Source of the DNA: Anaeromyces robustus
Taxonomy: Eukaryota; Neocallimastigomycota; Neocallimastigomycetes; Neocallimastigales; Neocallimastigaceae
NCBI GenBank assembly: GCA_002104895.1
Contig: MCFG01000149.1
Span: forward strand, 79,982 to 143,981
Direction: 5' to 3'
Length of the DNA: 64,000 bases
The position numbers were made by a program, and so were the translations under genes. The notes below the pieces were generated by a model. It made no database searches, was not told the origin of the DNA, and saw only the letters and a program-made list of their open reading frames with translations. Shown piece after piece: positions 12,976 through 21,711 of this stretch (its first letter is position 1; each line of letters starts with the position of its first letter).

Positions 12976-13795
12976 ATTCAAATTCAGAAGGAAAGAAAAT
13001 ACATTTCTCTAGTTTACAATAAAAATTGTTTATTTCAAATTGTTGAAGAGTAAAAGCACATAATTTTAAGCATTCTTCCTTAGTATTCGCATATATGTGT
13101 ATATCATCTAAATATACATCGATTCCTTCATTAATGAATTTTTCTAATAATAGATTTAAAATTGATTGAAATATTGATGGGGCTGTAGAAAACCCAAAAG
13201 GTAAAACATTCCATTGATATTTTTGGTTTCTGAATCTAAAATTTGTTAGGAAACGATATCTTGGTTCTAAATATATTTGGTTATAAGCGTTTTTTAAATC
13301 TAGAAGTATATGAAATTTATAAGAAGCTGCTCGATGTACTAATTATTGCAAGTTGGAAATAGGATATTGATTAAGTAATAAACAATTATTTGTTAATACA
13401 TAATTAAAGACTGTTCAAAATGTTCCATCTTTTTTAGGAACATTGAATACATTACAACCAAAGCTTGCTCTTATTTTACTAATCTTTTTTGCTTCCAATA
13501 ATTCGTTAAACTCTTCTTCTAAAGCGTCCTCTTGATTTTTGTTAAGTTTTATGTGAGGCATTTTTAGTATAAGGTTGGTTTTAGTTTTTCTCTCCTGTTT
13601 TCTAAAATATTTAAAAAATAAGAATATCTTATAGGAAATATCTTTGCGGGATTTAATTCAGTAAGGGCTGCATCTCCTAAAATAATTTTACCAAAAAAGA
13701 ATGATTTCTTTCCCTTCCCTTTCCTTTCGGAGTCAACTATAATAAATTTTTGATTAAATATGTAATATTGATTTTTCTTAAATTCGATTGCAACA
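12940..13795 (-). pseudogene. Reverse transcriptase fragment of a divergent LTR element
   Basis: The minus strand encodes RT motifs in broken frames: a PKKDGTF strand near 13430, DLKNAYNQIYLEPR near 13290, WNVLPFGFSTAPSIFQ near 13190, the catalytic YLDD near 13110, and NNFYCKLEKCIF then EYLGYLI near 12950-13030. Stops and frameshifts break it. The motifs differ from B, C and D (FGFSTAPSIFQ instead of FGLKNAPAVFQ), so this is another lineage. No integrase or RNase H is attached. Confidence 0.7.
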
Positions 13796-13813
13796 TTTAA
13801 ATAACAGTACTCA

Positions 13814-13859
13814 TTTATATATTGTTATTAATTTTCTTAAATTAATAACAATATATAAA
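13814..13859. repeat. Perfect 21-bp inverted repeat with a 4-nt loop
   Basis: The arms 13814-13834 and 13839-13859 are exact reverse complements around TCTT. The hairpin lies between the RT fragment and the truncated element A LTR. Confidence 0.85.
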
Positions 13860-14030
13860 GAATATAAACTAAAATAAAATATAATCAAATAGTAAAATAC
13901 AGATAAAATAAAAATAAAATAAAATTAAAATTGATAATTGGAACTAATGGGTTTTGAACTCGAGAAGTATAGACTGTAGTCTTAGTTACTAACTACTAAG
14001 ACAAGTTACTTGGTTTAGTGATTCGTTACA
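13860..14030 (-). mobile_element. Truncated 3' LTR of element A
   Basis: Read on the minus strand, the LTR starts TGTAACGAATCAC at 14030, right after a polypurine tract identical to that of element B. Weak similarity to B-type LTRs (CTGTATTTTA) continues to about 13860, after which the LTR is lost. The downstream end is missing. Confidence 0.65.
13950..14003 (-). promoter_or_regulatory. tRNA-like segment (degenerate box A / box B) in the element A LTR
   Basis: Degenerate box A (TGTCTTAGTAG) and box B-like AGTTCAAAACC lie 43 nt apart, as in the other B-like LTRs, starting about 27 nt from the LTR end. This is the most diverged copy in the window. Confidence 0.5.
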
Positions 14031-14065
14031 TGGTCCTCCTCTAGGATTCGGATACCAGACGAATC
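14031..14065 (-). promoter_or_regulatory. Element A polypurine tract with upstream hairpin
   Basis: On the minus strand, stem GATTCG / CGAATC with a 9-nt loop (14065-14045) is followed by CTAGAGGAGGACCA directly before the LTR. The block is shared with B (21147-21181) and I (53495-53529). It primes plus-strand DNA synthesis in LTR elements. Confidence 0.75.
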
Positions 14066-14204
14066 TATAATACTACTCTCGCTTAATTTGACTGAAATAT
14101 TATCATAAAAATCTTTGAAAAATTTACATGAAATAAAATTTTTTTTTTATTTATTATTATCTATCTAGTGAAATTAACTACTTAAATATAAAATGAAAAA
14201 GTTA

Positions 14205-14210
<6 letters not shown>

Positions 14211-14253
<43 letters not shown>
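14211..14253. repeat. Poly(T) tract of 43 bases
   Basis: An uninterrupted T run in the 3' untranslated part of element A. Confidence 0.95.
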
Positions 14254-14255
<2 letters not shown>

Positions 14256-14342
14256 GTTTTATTAAAGTTGTTATAATTAATATTGATGATTCATTGGATA
14301 GAAAACTATTCATAGTAAAATTTAAGATAAGGTAAATTGAAA

Positions 14343-14678
14343 TTATTGTTTATTTCTTGAGTTGAATTCTTTAAGCAATTTAGGGCAATTTAAATTTGAT
14401 TCAGGTTCCCAAGAAGCCTCAGATATAGGGTAGCCTTTCCATTTAATTAAATATTGAGTTTTCCCATAATACTTTCTCTTGTCGAGTATTTCTTCTACTT
14501 CATATTCTTGCTCGTCGTTAATTATTATGGGAGGTGGAGCAGGAGGGTTTCTATTAAATCTATCTTCATAATACGGCTCTAAACTAGAAACGTGGACTAC
14601 TGGGTGTATCTTGATTGTTTTTGGTAATTCTAATTTATAAGAGACTTCAGAAATTTTTTCTAAAATTTTGTAGGGACC
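14343..14678 (-). pseudogene. Element A Pol C-terminus: integrase GPY/F module and chromodomain
   Basis: The frame reads [19 protein letters not shown] (GPY/F motif), then [15 protein letters not shown], then a canonical chromodomain with [20 protein letters not shown] and SWEPESNL. It is very similar to the element B tail. The upstream end is cut exactly where B inserted: GGACC at 14674-14678 and again at 21712-21716. The rest of the gene resumes at 21712. The apparent start codon upstream lies in the B LTR and is an artefact. Chromodomains in these integrases are known to bind modified histone H3 and guide integration; here the gene is split and dead. Confidence 0.9.
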
Positions 14679-14713
14679 TGTAACGAAACTCATAATCAGT
14701 AAATTAGTAACCA

Positions 14714-14768
14714 TGGTTTAGTGGTTAAATACTATGACCATCGAGCTGAACTCCTTGGGTTCGACTCA
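14714..14768 (+). promoter_or_regulatory. tRNA-like segment (Pol III box A and box B) in the element B 5' LTR
   Basis: Box A TGGTTTAGTGG at 14714 fits TRGYNNANNGG. Box B GGTTCGACTCA at 14758 differs from GGTTCGANTCC at one base. The starts are 44 nt apart, as in tRNA genes. The flanks do not form an acceptor stem, so this is not a working tRNA. An identical copy lies in the 3' LTR at 21217-21271. Confidence 0.7.
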
Positions 14769-15003
14769 CACTCATTCTCAATTTATAAAAAATTTTTTAT
14801 TTTAAGAAAAATTTATTATTAATTTCTGTATTTTATTTCTGTATTTTATTTCTGTATTTTATCATAGAAATTAATAGAATAAAATCAGAAATTTTCGGAT
14901 AAAAATTTTTTATAATTTATCCTTTTTCCATAAGATTCTTTTTTATCAAAAAAATTTAAGTTTCGAGAACTTTTTAGAAATTTTTATTATTTTCAAAAAA
15001 AAA

Positions 15004-15056
15004 TATAAATAGGTGTAAAATTCATTAATAAAATATTTTTAAATTCGTGCTTTTAT
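15004..15056 (+). promoter_or_regulatory. LTR TATA box and predicted transcript 5' end / self-primer (element B)
   Basis: TATAAATAGG starts at 15004. About 40 nt downstream, GTGCTTTTAT (15047-15056) is the exact reverse complement of the ten bases after the 5' LTR. In fission yeast Tf1 the first 11 nt of the transcript prime its own reverse transcription in this way. The start site is inferred. The same arrangement lies in the 3' LTR at about 21507-21559. Confidence 0.75.
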
Positions 15057-15208
15057 TAATTAGTTTATAAGTAATTTGAAATATTATAATAACCAATTAA
15101 TAATTAATATTTATACTTTAAAATTAATAAAACTTATTTCTAACAAAACATATTTATTTTAAATTACTTTATTGTTTATAAACCTATTGTGTAAAAGCAA
15201 ACGTTACA

Positions 15209-15218
15209 ATAAAAGCAC
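15209..15218 (+). other. Element B primer-binding site (self-priming type)
   Basis: ATAAAAGCAC follows the 5' LTR without a gap. It lacks the TGG of a tRNA-primed PBS and instead complements GTGCTTTTAT in the LTR. Confidence 0.75.
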
Positions 15219-15744
15219 CTTTTATAGAAAAAAACACAATACCTTTATAAACAAACTCTACTGCTAGTTTTCCGAATAACTTTTGGGACAACTCCTTTTG
15301 GAAGCTACCGCCTAGTCTAGAATTAAGGAAACTACTTGGAAATTCCCTTTTAGTATTAAGAACACTTTTATTTTGGATTACTTCAAATATTTCTTAGGAC
15401 ATATCTCTCCTTTTGGATTTATGGATAATCTACCGCTATTTTTAAAGTTTTTCTACTGGTCTGCTAACAGTTTGTGGTCCAATATTTTTTTTTTTTAATT
15501 CCTATCTTGATACTTTGCTCGACCAAATCCTAAAATCAATATAAGTGAATAAACCAATATTATTTAAATAAATCCTATAATCAATATAAATGAATAAATC
15601 AATATTATTTAAATAAATTTTATAATCAAAATAAATGAATGAATCCATACTATTCAAATAAATTCTATAACCAATATAAGTGAATATATCAAATAGTATT
15701 TAAATAAATTCCATAATAAAATATAAGTGAACAAACCAAATATC

Positions 15745-15789
<45 letters not shown>

Positions 15790-16004
15790 TATATATATAC
15801 TTATATATATAATAATAATAAATTCCTTGCCTGAAATATTGGCAAGAAAATATCTTGTGTTTTAAAATTTTGTGTTGTTTCAATTATAAATAAGGAAAAT
15901 TTATATTCCTTATAACTTAAAATATTACTTTTATTTCAAGGTCCTTTCCAAAGAAATAAAAGTAATAAGTCCTTCTTTTAAGATTTTTTAAGGTAATTTA
16001 GTAA
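15219..16004 (+). other. Element B leader, 5' half
   Basis: Non-coding leader between the PBS and the structured block, with scattered CTACCGCC or TTTTGGA motifs also seen in the element G leader. Degenerate ~60-nt repeats built around AATAAATC and ATATAA lie at about 15530-15745, followed by a poly(A) run to about 15783. Confidence 0.6.
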
Positions 16005-16388
16005 ATATACTAGGAGCGTATAGAGCTCATACACAGGGTAACGGCGTACATTAACTAGTTTCCGTAGGTGAGAAACTATAGTCGTTAATTATTTGGGTAT
16101 TAGTAAAGGGCGGTTGGATCGAGATTGTGTAAGGCACGCCTTGCCTCGTAATAGGGATTGTTAGTGTGATAACAAGCACGCAATACCGGACGACGGGTTT
16201 AATACCACGATAAACTCTGGCGAAAGACGAACTCCAGTCACCGAAGGCTGTAGGTCGGTCGTGAAAGGTAAAGCGACCTAAATATATATAGTTTTCATTT
16301 TTTATTTGAGGTCTAGTATATACCTCTAGTTAGTAGCTTTTGCCGGTTATTTATTGTTGTAAGGCACAAAAAGCGAAATTTTAAATTA
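16005..16388 (+). ncRNA. Conserved structured leader RNA upstream of element B gag
   Basis: This block is clearly less AT-rich than its surroundings and aligns with the element G leader at 62797-63178. Hairpins conserved in both: ATTAAC-TAGTTTC pairing GAAACTA-(bulge)-GTTAAT (16050-16062 with 16072-16089); CTGG/CCAG near 16217; AGGTCG/CGACCT (16252-16257 with 16274-16279); GAGGT/ACCTC (16308-16312 with 16322-16326). In G the first stem is AGTAAC/GTTACT, a compensatory U-A to G-C change. Plausible roles are packaging, dimerisation, translation initiation or start-site control. I do not see group I or II intron cores. Function is unknown. Confidence 0.65.
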
Positions 16389-16557
16389 CCTTTAATTGTC
16401 CTAAAATAAACTCTCAAAATTAATTTAGTCCGAATGAAATCCAATATCATAATAATAATCATTAGAATAATAGTTTTAGAAATTCAATTAATAATCATTA
16501 CAATATTACTCAAGACACTTTCAGCAATCAAAAATTTTTTATAAAAGCAATTAGAAC

Positions 16558-19500
16558 ATGGAAGAAGAAACTTTTAACAATCCCACCTACAAGGACGGAT
16601 TCGCTGGAGACCGTCGATACCTCAAGGGATTCCTGGCAAAAATGGATCTCATTTTTATGATCCATCCAGATAAATTTGCTGAGGATTCAGTAAAAGTCGC
16701 TTACCTAATATCCAGACTTTATGGTTCGGCAATGAATTGGGCTGCCACCTTGCTTGAAAATCGCGACCCGTGTTTGGATAATTACGAAGAATTTGTTACA
16801 AGATTTAAAGCCATTTTTGGGGACTATGACTCTACTTTCATTGCTAACCAGAAATTAAGAACCATAAAACAAAGGCGACTTGGAGATGTAAGAAGTTATA
16901 TTTTAGAATTCAATAAATACTCTGATGAGTCCTCTTGGAATGAAGAAGCCAAGATGGACGCCTTTCTCGTAGGATTGAACGATCAGGTAGCTACACGGAT
17001 ACTCGAAATGTTTCCTGGCCCTCGTACTCTAATCGCAATGCAAACCATAGCTTCCAGAATAGATAGCCGACTTTCTGCACACAAACAGTTCTTTAATCAA
17101 CAGAATAAATCAAATAATTATAAAAGTAAAAATAATAATATAAAAAAATCAAATTTTTCAAAAAAACCTTCAAATCCTAAATTCCGTGGACCCTTATCAA
17201 ACGAAGAAAAGGAAAGAAGAAGAAGGGAAAACCTTTGTGCTTATTGTGGTTCCGCTGAACATTCGCTTGAAAATTGTTCTTTAAAGAACAAATATAAAAA
17301 ATCGACAACTAGCGCCCATATTTCAAACTTCGAATTTAAACCCAGACCAAGAATCTCGGATCAACCAAATATAAAGCTTCCTATATTCGAATTCAACCTT
17401 AAAGTTTCTAATATTAAAACAAAAGCAAAAATTCTTCTGGATTCCGGCTCACAACTTAGCTTAATGGACAAATACTTTGTTAAAGAAAATAATATTCCCG
17501 TTTCTACTGAAATCACTTTTCCAAAAGTCTCCGGAATAGGAGGTAATCAATCAGTTATCGGTGAAACTCTTCCAATATCTGTTCAATACAACAATCACAT
17601 ATGCAAAGTAAAGTTTTATGTAATCGATCTTCCATCCTATTGTGCTATTCTTGGTGTAGATTGGCTCTCTACCCATAATCCTTCAATCAATTTTGCTACG
17701 AAAGAACTCGCATTTAAATCAAATCATTGTGTATCAAATTGTCTTGTAATACCAAGTACTTTTACCACTTATATCCCACAAAAGGAAACAAAATTCAATG
17801 AAATTAGAGAAATTAAAGAAATAAATAATAATAATAATGATATAATTAGTGATAGAAAATGTGATAAAATAAATGTTAATGTATGTAATATAATTAATCC
17901 GAAAACATGTAATAATTCTAATAACAAAATAAACAAAGAAATAAATGATGAATTAAAAAATAAAATTAATAGATCTTTACCCAAAAAACTCATTCCATTT
18001 AAAGATGTATTTAGTGAGATATATGCGAATGAACTTCCACCTCACCGACCTTACGACTGTGAGATCAATTTGTTACCTAACACCCAATTATTCTATGGAC
18101 CAATTTATCCGTTGACAGAAAAAGAATCTAAAACTCTTAAGGAATATATTGTAGAAAACCTTGCAAAGGGTTTTATTAGAAAATCTAAATCTCCTGGTGG
18201 TGCTCCTGTTTTCTTCGTATTAAAGAAAAATGGTGAACTTCGAATGGTTGTGGATTATAGACACTTAAACGACATAACTATCCGTGATTCTTACCCATTA
18301 CCATTAATCAATGATATGCTCGAACACTTAGTAAATGGGAAAGTATTTTCAAAGCTCGATCTCCGTTCAGCCTATAACTTAGTAAGAATCAAAAAAGGTG
18401 ATGAATACAAAACCGCTTTCACCTGTAAATATGGGCATTTTGAATATTTGGTAATGCCATTTGGCCTAAAGAACGCTCCAGCTGTCTTTCAACACTTTAT
18501 CAATGATGTTTTAGAAGATATTCTTGGAGTATTTGCCTTTTGTTACATTGACGATATTATTGTTTTCTCCCCAGACTTAGAAACACATTATGAACATCTA
18601 TCAGAAGTTCTCCGTAGACTTAGAAAAGCAGGGTTATTCGCAAAATTGGAAAAGTGTGAATTTTGTGTTCCCTACTTGGATTTCCTTGGGCATAGAATCT
18701 CTTGCGATGGCATTTTTATGGATCCTAAGAAAGTTTCTTCCATTTTAGAGTGGCCTGTTCCTTTAAATGTTAAACAACTTCAATCATTCTTGGGTTTAGC
18801 GAATTACTATAGAAGATTTATCCCAGGTTTTGCTGCTATTACACATCCCTTACATTCACTATTAAAGAAAAATACAAAATTCCTTTGGTCAACTGAAACT
18901 CAAGATGCCTTTGATAATCTCAAATCAAAATTCTCTTCTGCTCCTGTTTTGGCTTACCCAAATCGTGATCTACCTTTCCTAGTTGAAACTGATAGTAGTA
19001 ACTTTGCCATTGGTGCCATTCTCTCTCAAACTTCATCCAAGGATAATAAAATTCATCCCGTAGCCTTTTTCTCCAGATCTCTTATTGCTACTGAGAAAAA
19101 CTATCCTATTTACGACAAAGAACTATTAGCCATTATCGAAGCTTTGGAACATTGGAGACATCTCTTAAAAGGGACTTCAAAACCATTTACAATTTTCTCT
19201 GATCACCGTAACCTTTTGTATCAAAAGAAACCAGAAAAAATGTCACAAAGACTTGTTCGCTGGGCTTTGTTTCTGTCGGAATTCAACTTTAAAATAACTT
19301 ATCGTGCTGGTTCTGCTAATGGTAAGGCTGACGCTCTTTCAAGAAGACCCGATTATGCTGCTAACAAAGAAGAATTAGACAATGATATTCCATTTACAGT
19401 ACTACATCCTGAAAACTTTTCTACTATGATTTCTTTTGTATCTTTGAATGATCAAATACTTAGTGAATATAATAATGATAAATTCTACAAAGAAACTTGC

Positions 19501-20856
19501 AACAAACTTAATTCAAGGGATGATCATACCAAACCAAAAGACTTCTATCTTAGCAATAATTTTCTACTCTTTAAAGGAAAAATTTACGTTCCGCCTAGTT
19601 GTCGCTCTTCAGTTCTAAACATTTGCCACGACTCTCCTTCTGCTGGGCATTTTGGCTTCAAGAAAACCTTCTCTTTGATCAATCGTGATTTTTGGTGGCC
19701 TACTATGAGCTCCGACATAATAAGCTACATCCGTTCGTGTGAAATCTGTTGTCGCTCAAAGACTCAACGACACAAACCTTATGGATTCCTTAATCCACTT
19801 GAAATTCCTGATCGCCCTTGGACTTCTATTTCAATGGATTTTATCACTGACCTTCCCCCTTCAAATGGTTTCACTTGTATTTTTGTGGTTCTGGATAGAT
19901 TTTCTAAAATGGGCCATTTTATTCCATTCCCTAACGTTCCTTCTTCCGAAGATACTGCTCAAGCTTTTATGAAATATATTTTCAAACTCCATGGACTTCC
20001 AAATGAAATTTTTTCTGATAGAGGTACTCAATTCACCTCCAAACTCTGGACCGCTATTTGCAAATCTCTCAACATTTCGATGAAACTATCTTCACCTTTT
20101 CACCATCAAACCAATGGTTTAACGGAGAGGGTGAACTCCGTTATTGAACAATTTCTTAGATGCTACTCAAACTTTAAAGGATCAAATTGGAATGAATACT
20201 TATTTCTTGCAGAATTCTGTTATAATAATTCGGTTCAAGAATCCTTAAAAAAATCACCCTTCTACGCAAATTATGGCTATAACCCCCGTTTCTCTCCAGC
20301 TGTACCAAACAATATCGATGTTCCTCGCGCAGAAGAATTAACAAAAAACTTATCCGAATTATTTTTACAACTTAAAGAAAACTTGAAGTTAGCAAGTAAG
20401 AAACAAGAAACATTTGCAAATAAACATAGGACGAAAGCCCCAGAATTTAAAATAAACGACAAAGTTTGGATCAATAGTTCGCTCGTAATTAGAAATAAGA
20501 ATAAGAAATTAAAACCAAGAAAATTAGGTCCATACAAAATCATTAGAAAAGTATCACCTGTTTCTTATGAATTGGAACTTCCAAAAAACATTAGAATTCA
20601 TCCTGTAATTCATGTTTCAGAATTAGAACCATATTATGAAGATAAATTCGGAAGAAAACAAAAACCACAACCACCAATAATCGTAAATGAAGAAGAAGAA
20701 TATGAAGTTGAAGAAATTCTCGATAAAAGAAAACACTACGGCAAAATTCAATACCTTATAAAATGGAAAGGCTACCCTTTATCTGAAGCTTCTTGGGAAC
20801 CAGAGTCAAATCTTAATTGTCCAGAACTACTTAAGAAATTTAACAAAGCAAATTAG
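16558..20856 (+). CDS. Element B Gag-Pol polyprotein, intact (1432 aa)
   Basis: One frame covers Gag and Pol with no frameshift. Domains: Gag capsid-like (LYGSAMNWAATLLENRDPCL, about 60-80); CCHC zinc knuckle CAYCGSAEHSLENC (about 226-240); aspartic protease with LLDSGSQLS (about 293-300); RT with KLDLRSAYNLVRI, MPFGLKNAPAVFQ and catalytic YIDD (about 663); RNase H with ETDSSNFAIG (about 810) and FSDHRNL; integrase with HDSPSAGHFG plus CEICC zinc residues and the DDE triad in SMDFITDLP, SDRGTQFTS and LTERVNSVIEQ (about 1093-1188); GPY/F (LGPYKII); chromodomain [28 protein letters not shown] at the end. All catalytic residues I can locate are present. Products would form a virus-like particle, copy the RNA and integrate it. 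ATG 16558 is the first in frame, 169 nt after the structured leader block. Confidence 0.97.
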   Translation: MEEETFNNPTYKDGFAGDRRYLKGFLAKMDLIFMIHPDKFAEDSVKVAYLISRLYGSAMNWAATLLENRDPCLDNYEEFVTRFKAIFGDYDSTFIANQKLRTIKQRRLGDVRSYILEFNKYSDESSWNEEAKMDAFLVGLNDQVATRILEMFPGPRTLIAMQTIASRIDSRLSAHKQFFNQQNKSNNYKSKNNNIKKSNFSKKPSNPKFRGPLSNEEKERRRRENLCAYCGSAEHSLENCSLKNKYKKSTTSAHISNFEFKPRPRISDQPNIKLPIFEFNLKVSNIKTKAKILLDSGSQLSLMDKYFVKENNIPVSTEITFPKVSGIGGNQSVIGETLPISVQYNNHICKVKFYVIDLPSYCAILGVDWLSTHNPSINFATKELAFKSNHCVSNCLVIPSTFTTYIPQKETKFNEIREIKEINNNNNDIISDRKCDKINVNVCNIINPKTCNNSNNKINKEINDELKNKINRSLPKKLIPFKDVFSEIYANELPPHRPYDCEINLLPNTQLFYGPIYPLTEKESKTLKEYIVENLAKGFIRKSKSPGGAPVFFVLKKNGELRMVVDYRHLNDITIRDSYPLPLINDMLEHLVNGKVFSKLDLRSAYNLVRIKKGDEYKTAFTCKYGHFEYLVMPFGLKNAPAVFQHFINDVLEDILGVFAFCYIDDIIVFSPDLETHYEHLSEVLRRLRKAGLFAKLEKCEFCVPYLDFLGHRISCDGIFMDPKKVSSILEWPVPLNVKQLQSFLGLANYYRRFIPGFAAITHPLHSLLKKNTKFLWSTETQDAFDNLKSKFSSAPVLAYPNRDLPFLVETDSSNFAIGAILSQTSSKDNKIHPVAFFSRSLIATEKNYPIYDKELLAIIEALEHWRHLLKGTSKPFTIFSDHRNLLYQKKPEKMSQRLVRWALFLSEFNFKITYRAGSANGKADALSRRPDYAANKEELDNDIPFTVLHPENFSTMISFVSLNDQILSEYNNDKFYKETCNKLNSRDDHTKPKDFYLSNNFLLFKGKIYVPPSCRSSVLNICHDSPSAGHFGFKKTFSLINRDFWWPTMSSDIISYIRSCEICCRSKTQRHKPYGFLNPLEIPDRPWTSISMDFITDLPPSNGFTCIFVVLDRFSKMGHFIPFPNVPSSEDTAQAFMKYIFKLHGLPNEIFSDRGTQFTSKLWTAICKSLNISMKLSSPFHHQTNGLTERVNSVIEQFLRCYSNFKGSNWNEYLFLAEFCYNNSVQESLKKSPFYANYGYNPRFSPAVPNNIDVPRAEELTKNLSELFLQLKENLKLASKKQETFANKHRTKAPEFKINDKVWINSSLVIRNKNKKLKPRKLGPYKIIRKVSPVSYELELPKNIRIHPVIHVSELEPYYEDKFGRKQKPQPPIIVNEEEEYEVEEILDKRKHYGKIQYLIKWKGYPLSEASWEPESNLNCPELLKKFNKAN

Positions 20857-21055
20857 AAACTTAAATTGAAAAAGAATCTTTAATATTATTATACTTTAAT
20901 TTTATTAATATCAAACTTATTATATATCAATATCAACTTATAATACTTATTATTATTAATATTAAATAATCTTATCAATATCAATATCCAAATGTAATTC
21001 TTTATCAATGTAATTTTATTAATAAACATGTATATTTTTATATTATAATTTACAC

Positions 21056-21089
<34 letters not shown>

Positions 21090-21146
21090 ATATTGAAACT
21101 TTATAAATAAAAAAAAAATTTTTTTCTTATTTTAGCCTGATGTTGA

Positions 21147-21181
21147 GATTCGTCTGGTATCCGAATCCTAGAGGAGGACCA
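21147..21181 (+). promoter_or_regulatory. Element B polypurine tract with upstream hairpin
   Basis: Hairpin GATTCG / CGAATC with a 9-nt loop (21147-21167), then CTAGAGGAGGACCA (21168-21181), directly before the 3' LTR. The short 3' untranslated stretch from 20857 also holds a poly(A) run at about 21058-21087. Confidence 0.85.
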
Positions 21182-21711
21182 TGTAACGAAACTCATAATC
21201 AGTAAATTAGTAACCATGGTTTAGTGGTTAAATACTATGACCATCGAGCTGAACTCCTTGGGTTCGACTCACACTCATTCTCAATTTATAAAAAATTTTT
21301 TATTTTAAGAAAAATTTATTATTAATTTCTGTATTTTATTTCTGTATTTTATTTCTGTATTTTATCATAGAAATTAATAGAATAAAATCAGAAATTTTCG
21401 GATAAAAATTTTTTATAATTTATCCTTTTTCCATAAGATTCTTTTTTATCAAAAAAATTTAAGTTTCGAGAACTTTTTAGAAATTTTTATTATTTTCAAA
21501 AAAAAATATAAATAGGTGTAAAATTCATTAATAAAATATTTTTAAATTCGTGCTTTTATTAATTAGTTTATAAGTAATTTGAAATATTATAATAACCAAT
21601 TAATAATTAATATTTATACTTTAAAATTAATAAAACTTATTTCTAACAAAACATATTTATTTTAAATTACTTTATTGTTTATAAACCTATTGTGTAAAAG
21701 CAAACGTTACA
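21182..21711 (+). mobile_element. Element B 3' LTR
   Basis: 530 bp, identical by eye to the 5' LTR, including the tRNA-like segment (21217-21271) and TATA box. It is followed by the second copy of the GGACC target duplication. Confidence 0.93.

Larger units (their letters stand above)
14679..15208 (+). mobile_element. Element B 5' LTR
   Basis: Order: TGTAACG terminus, tRNA-like segment, three CTGTATTTTATTT-type short repeats, TATA box, presumed transcript start, CGTTACA terminus. The 5-7 nt terminal inverted repeat is standard for LTRs. Confidence 0.93.
14679..21711 (+). mobile_element. Element B: complete Ty3/Gypsy chromovirus
   Basis: Two 530-bp LTRs (14679-15208 and 21182-21711) look identical by eye, begin TGTAACG and end CGTTACA. 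The TSD is GGACC (14674-14678 and 21712-21716). A self-priming PBS, one intact Gag-Pol frame and a polypurine tract are all present. It inserted head-on into the related element A. Intact coding and matching LTRs suggest a young insertion that may be competent. Confidence 0.95.

Noticed and set aside
16005-16388. Group I or group II intron in the element B leader
   Set aside because: The block is structured, but I could not find the conserved core segments of group I (P/Q/R/S) or domain V of group II.
21136-21195. Hammerhead-ribozyme-like CTGATG ... GAAAC arrangement at the element B 3' end
   Set aside because: The CTGATG and GAAAC boxes are not kept in the sister copies (A has GAATC, I lacks CTGATG), and the required three-stem fold does not form. 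Only the short hairpin and the polypurine tract are conserved.
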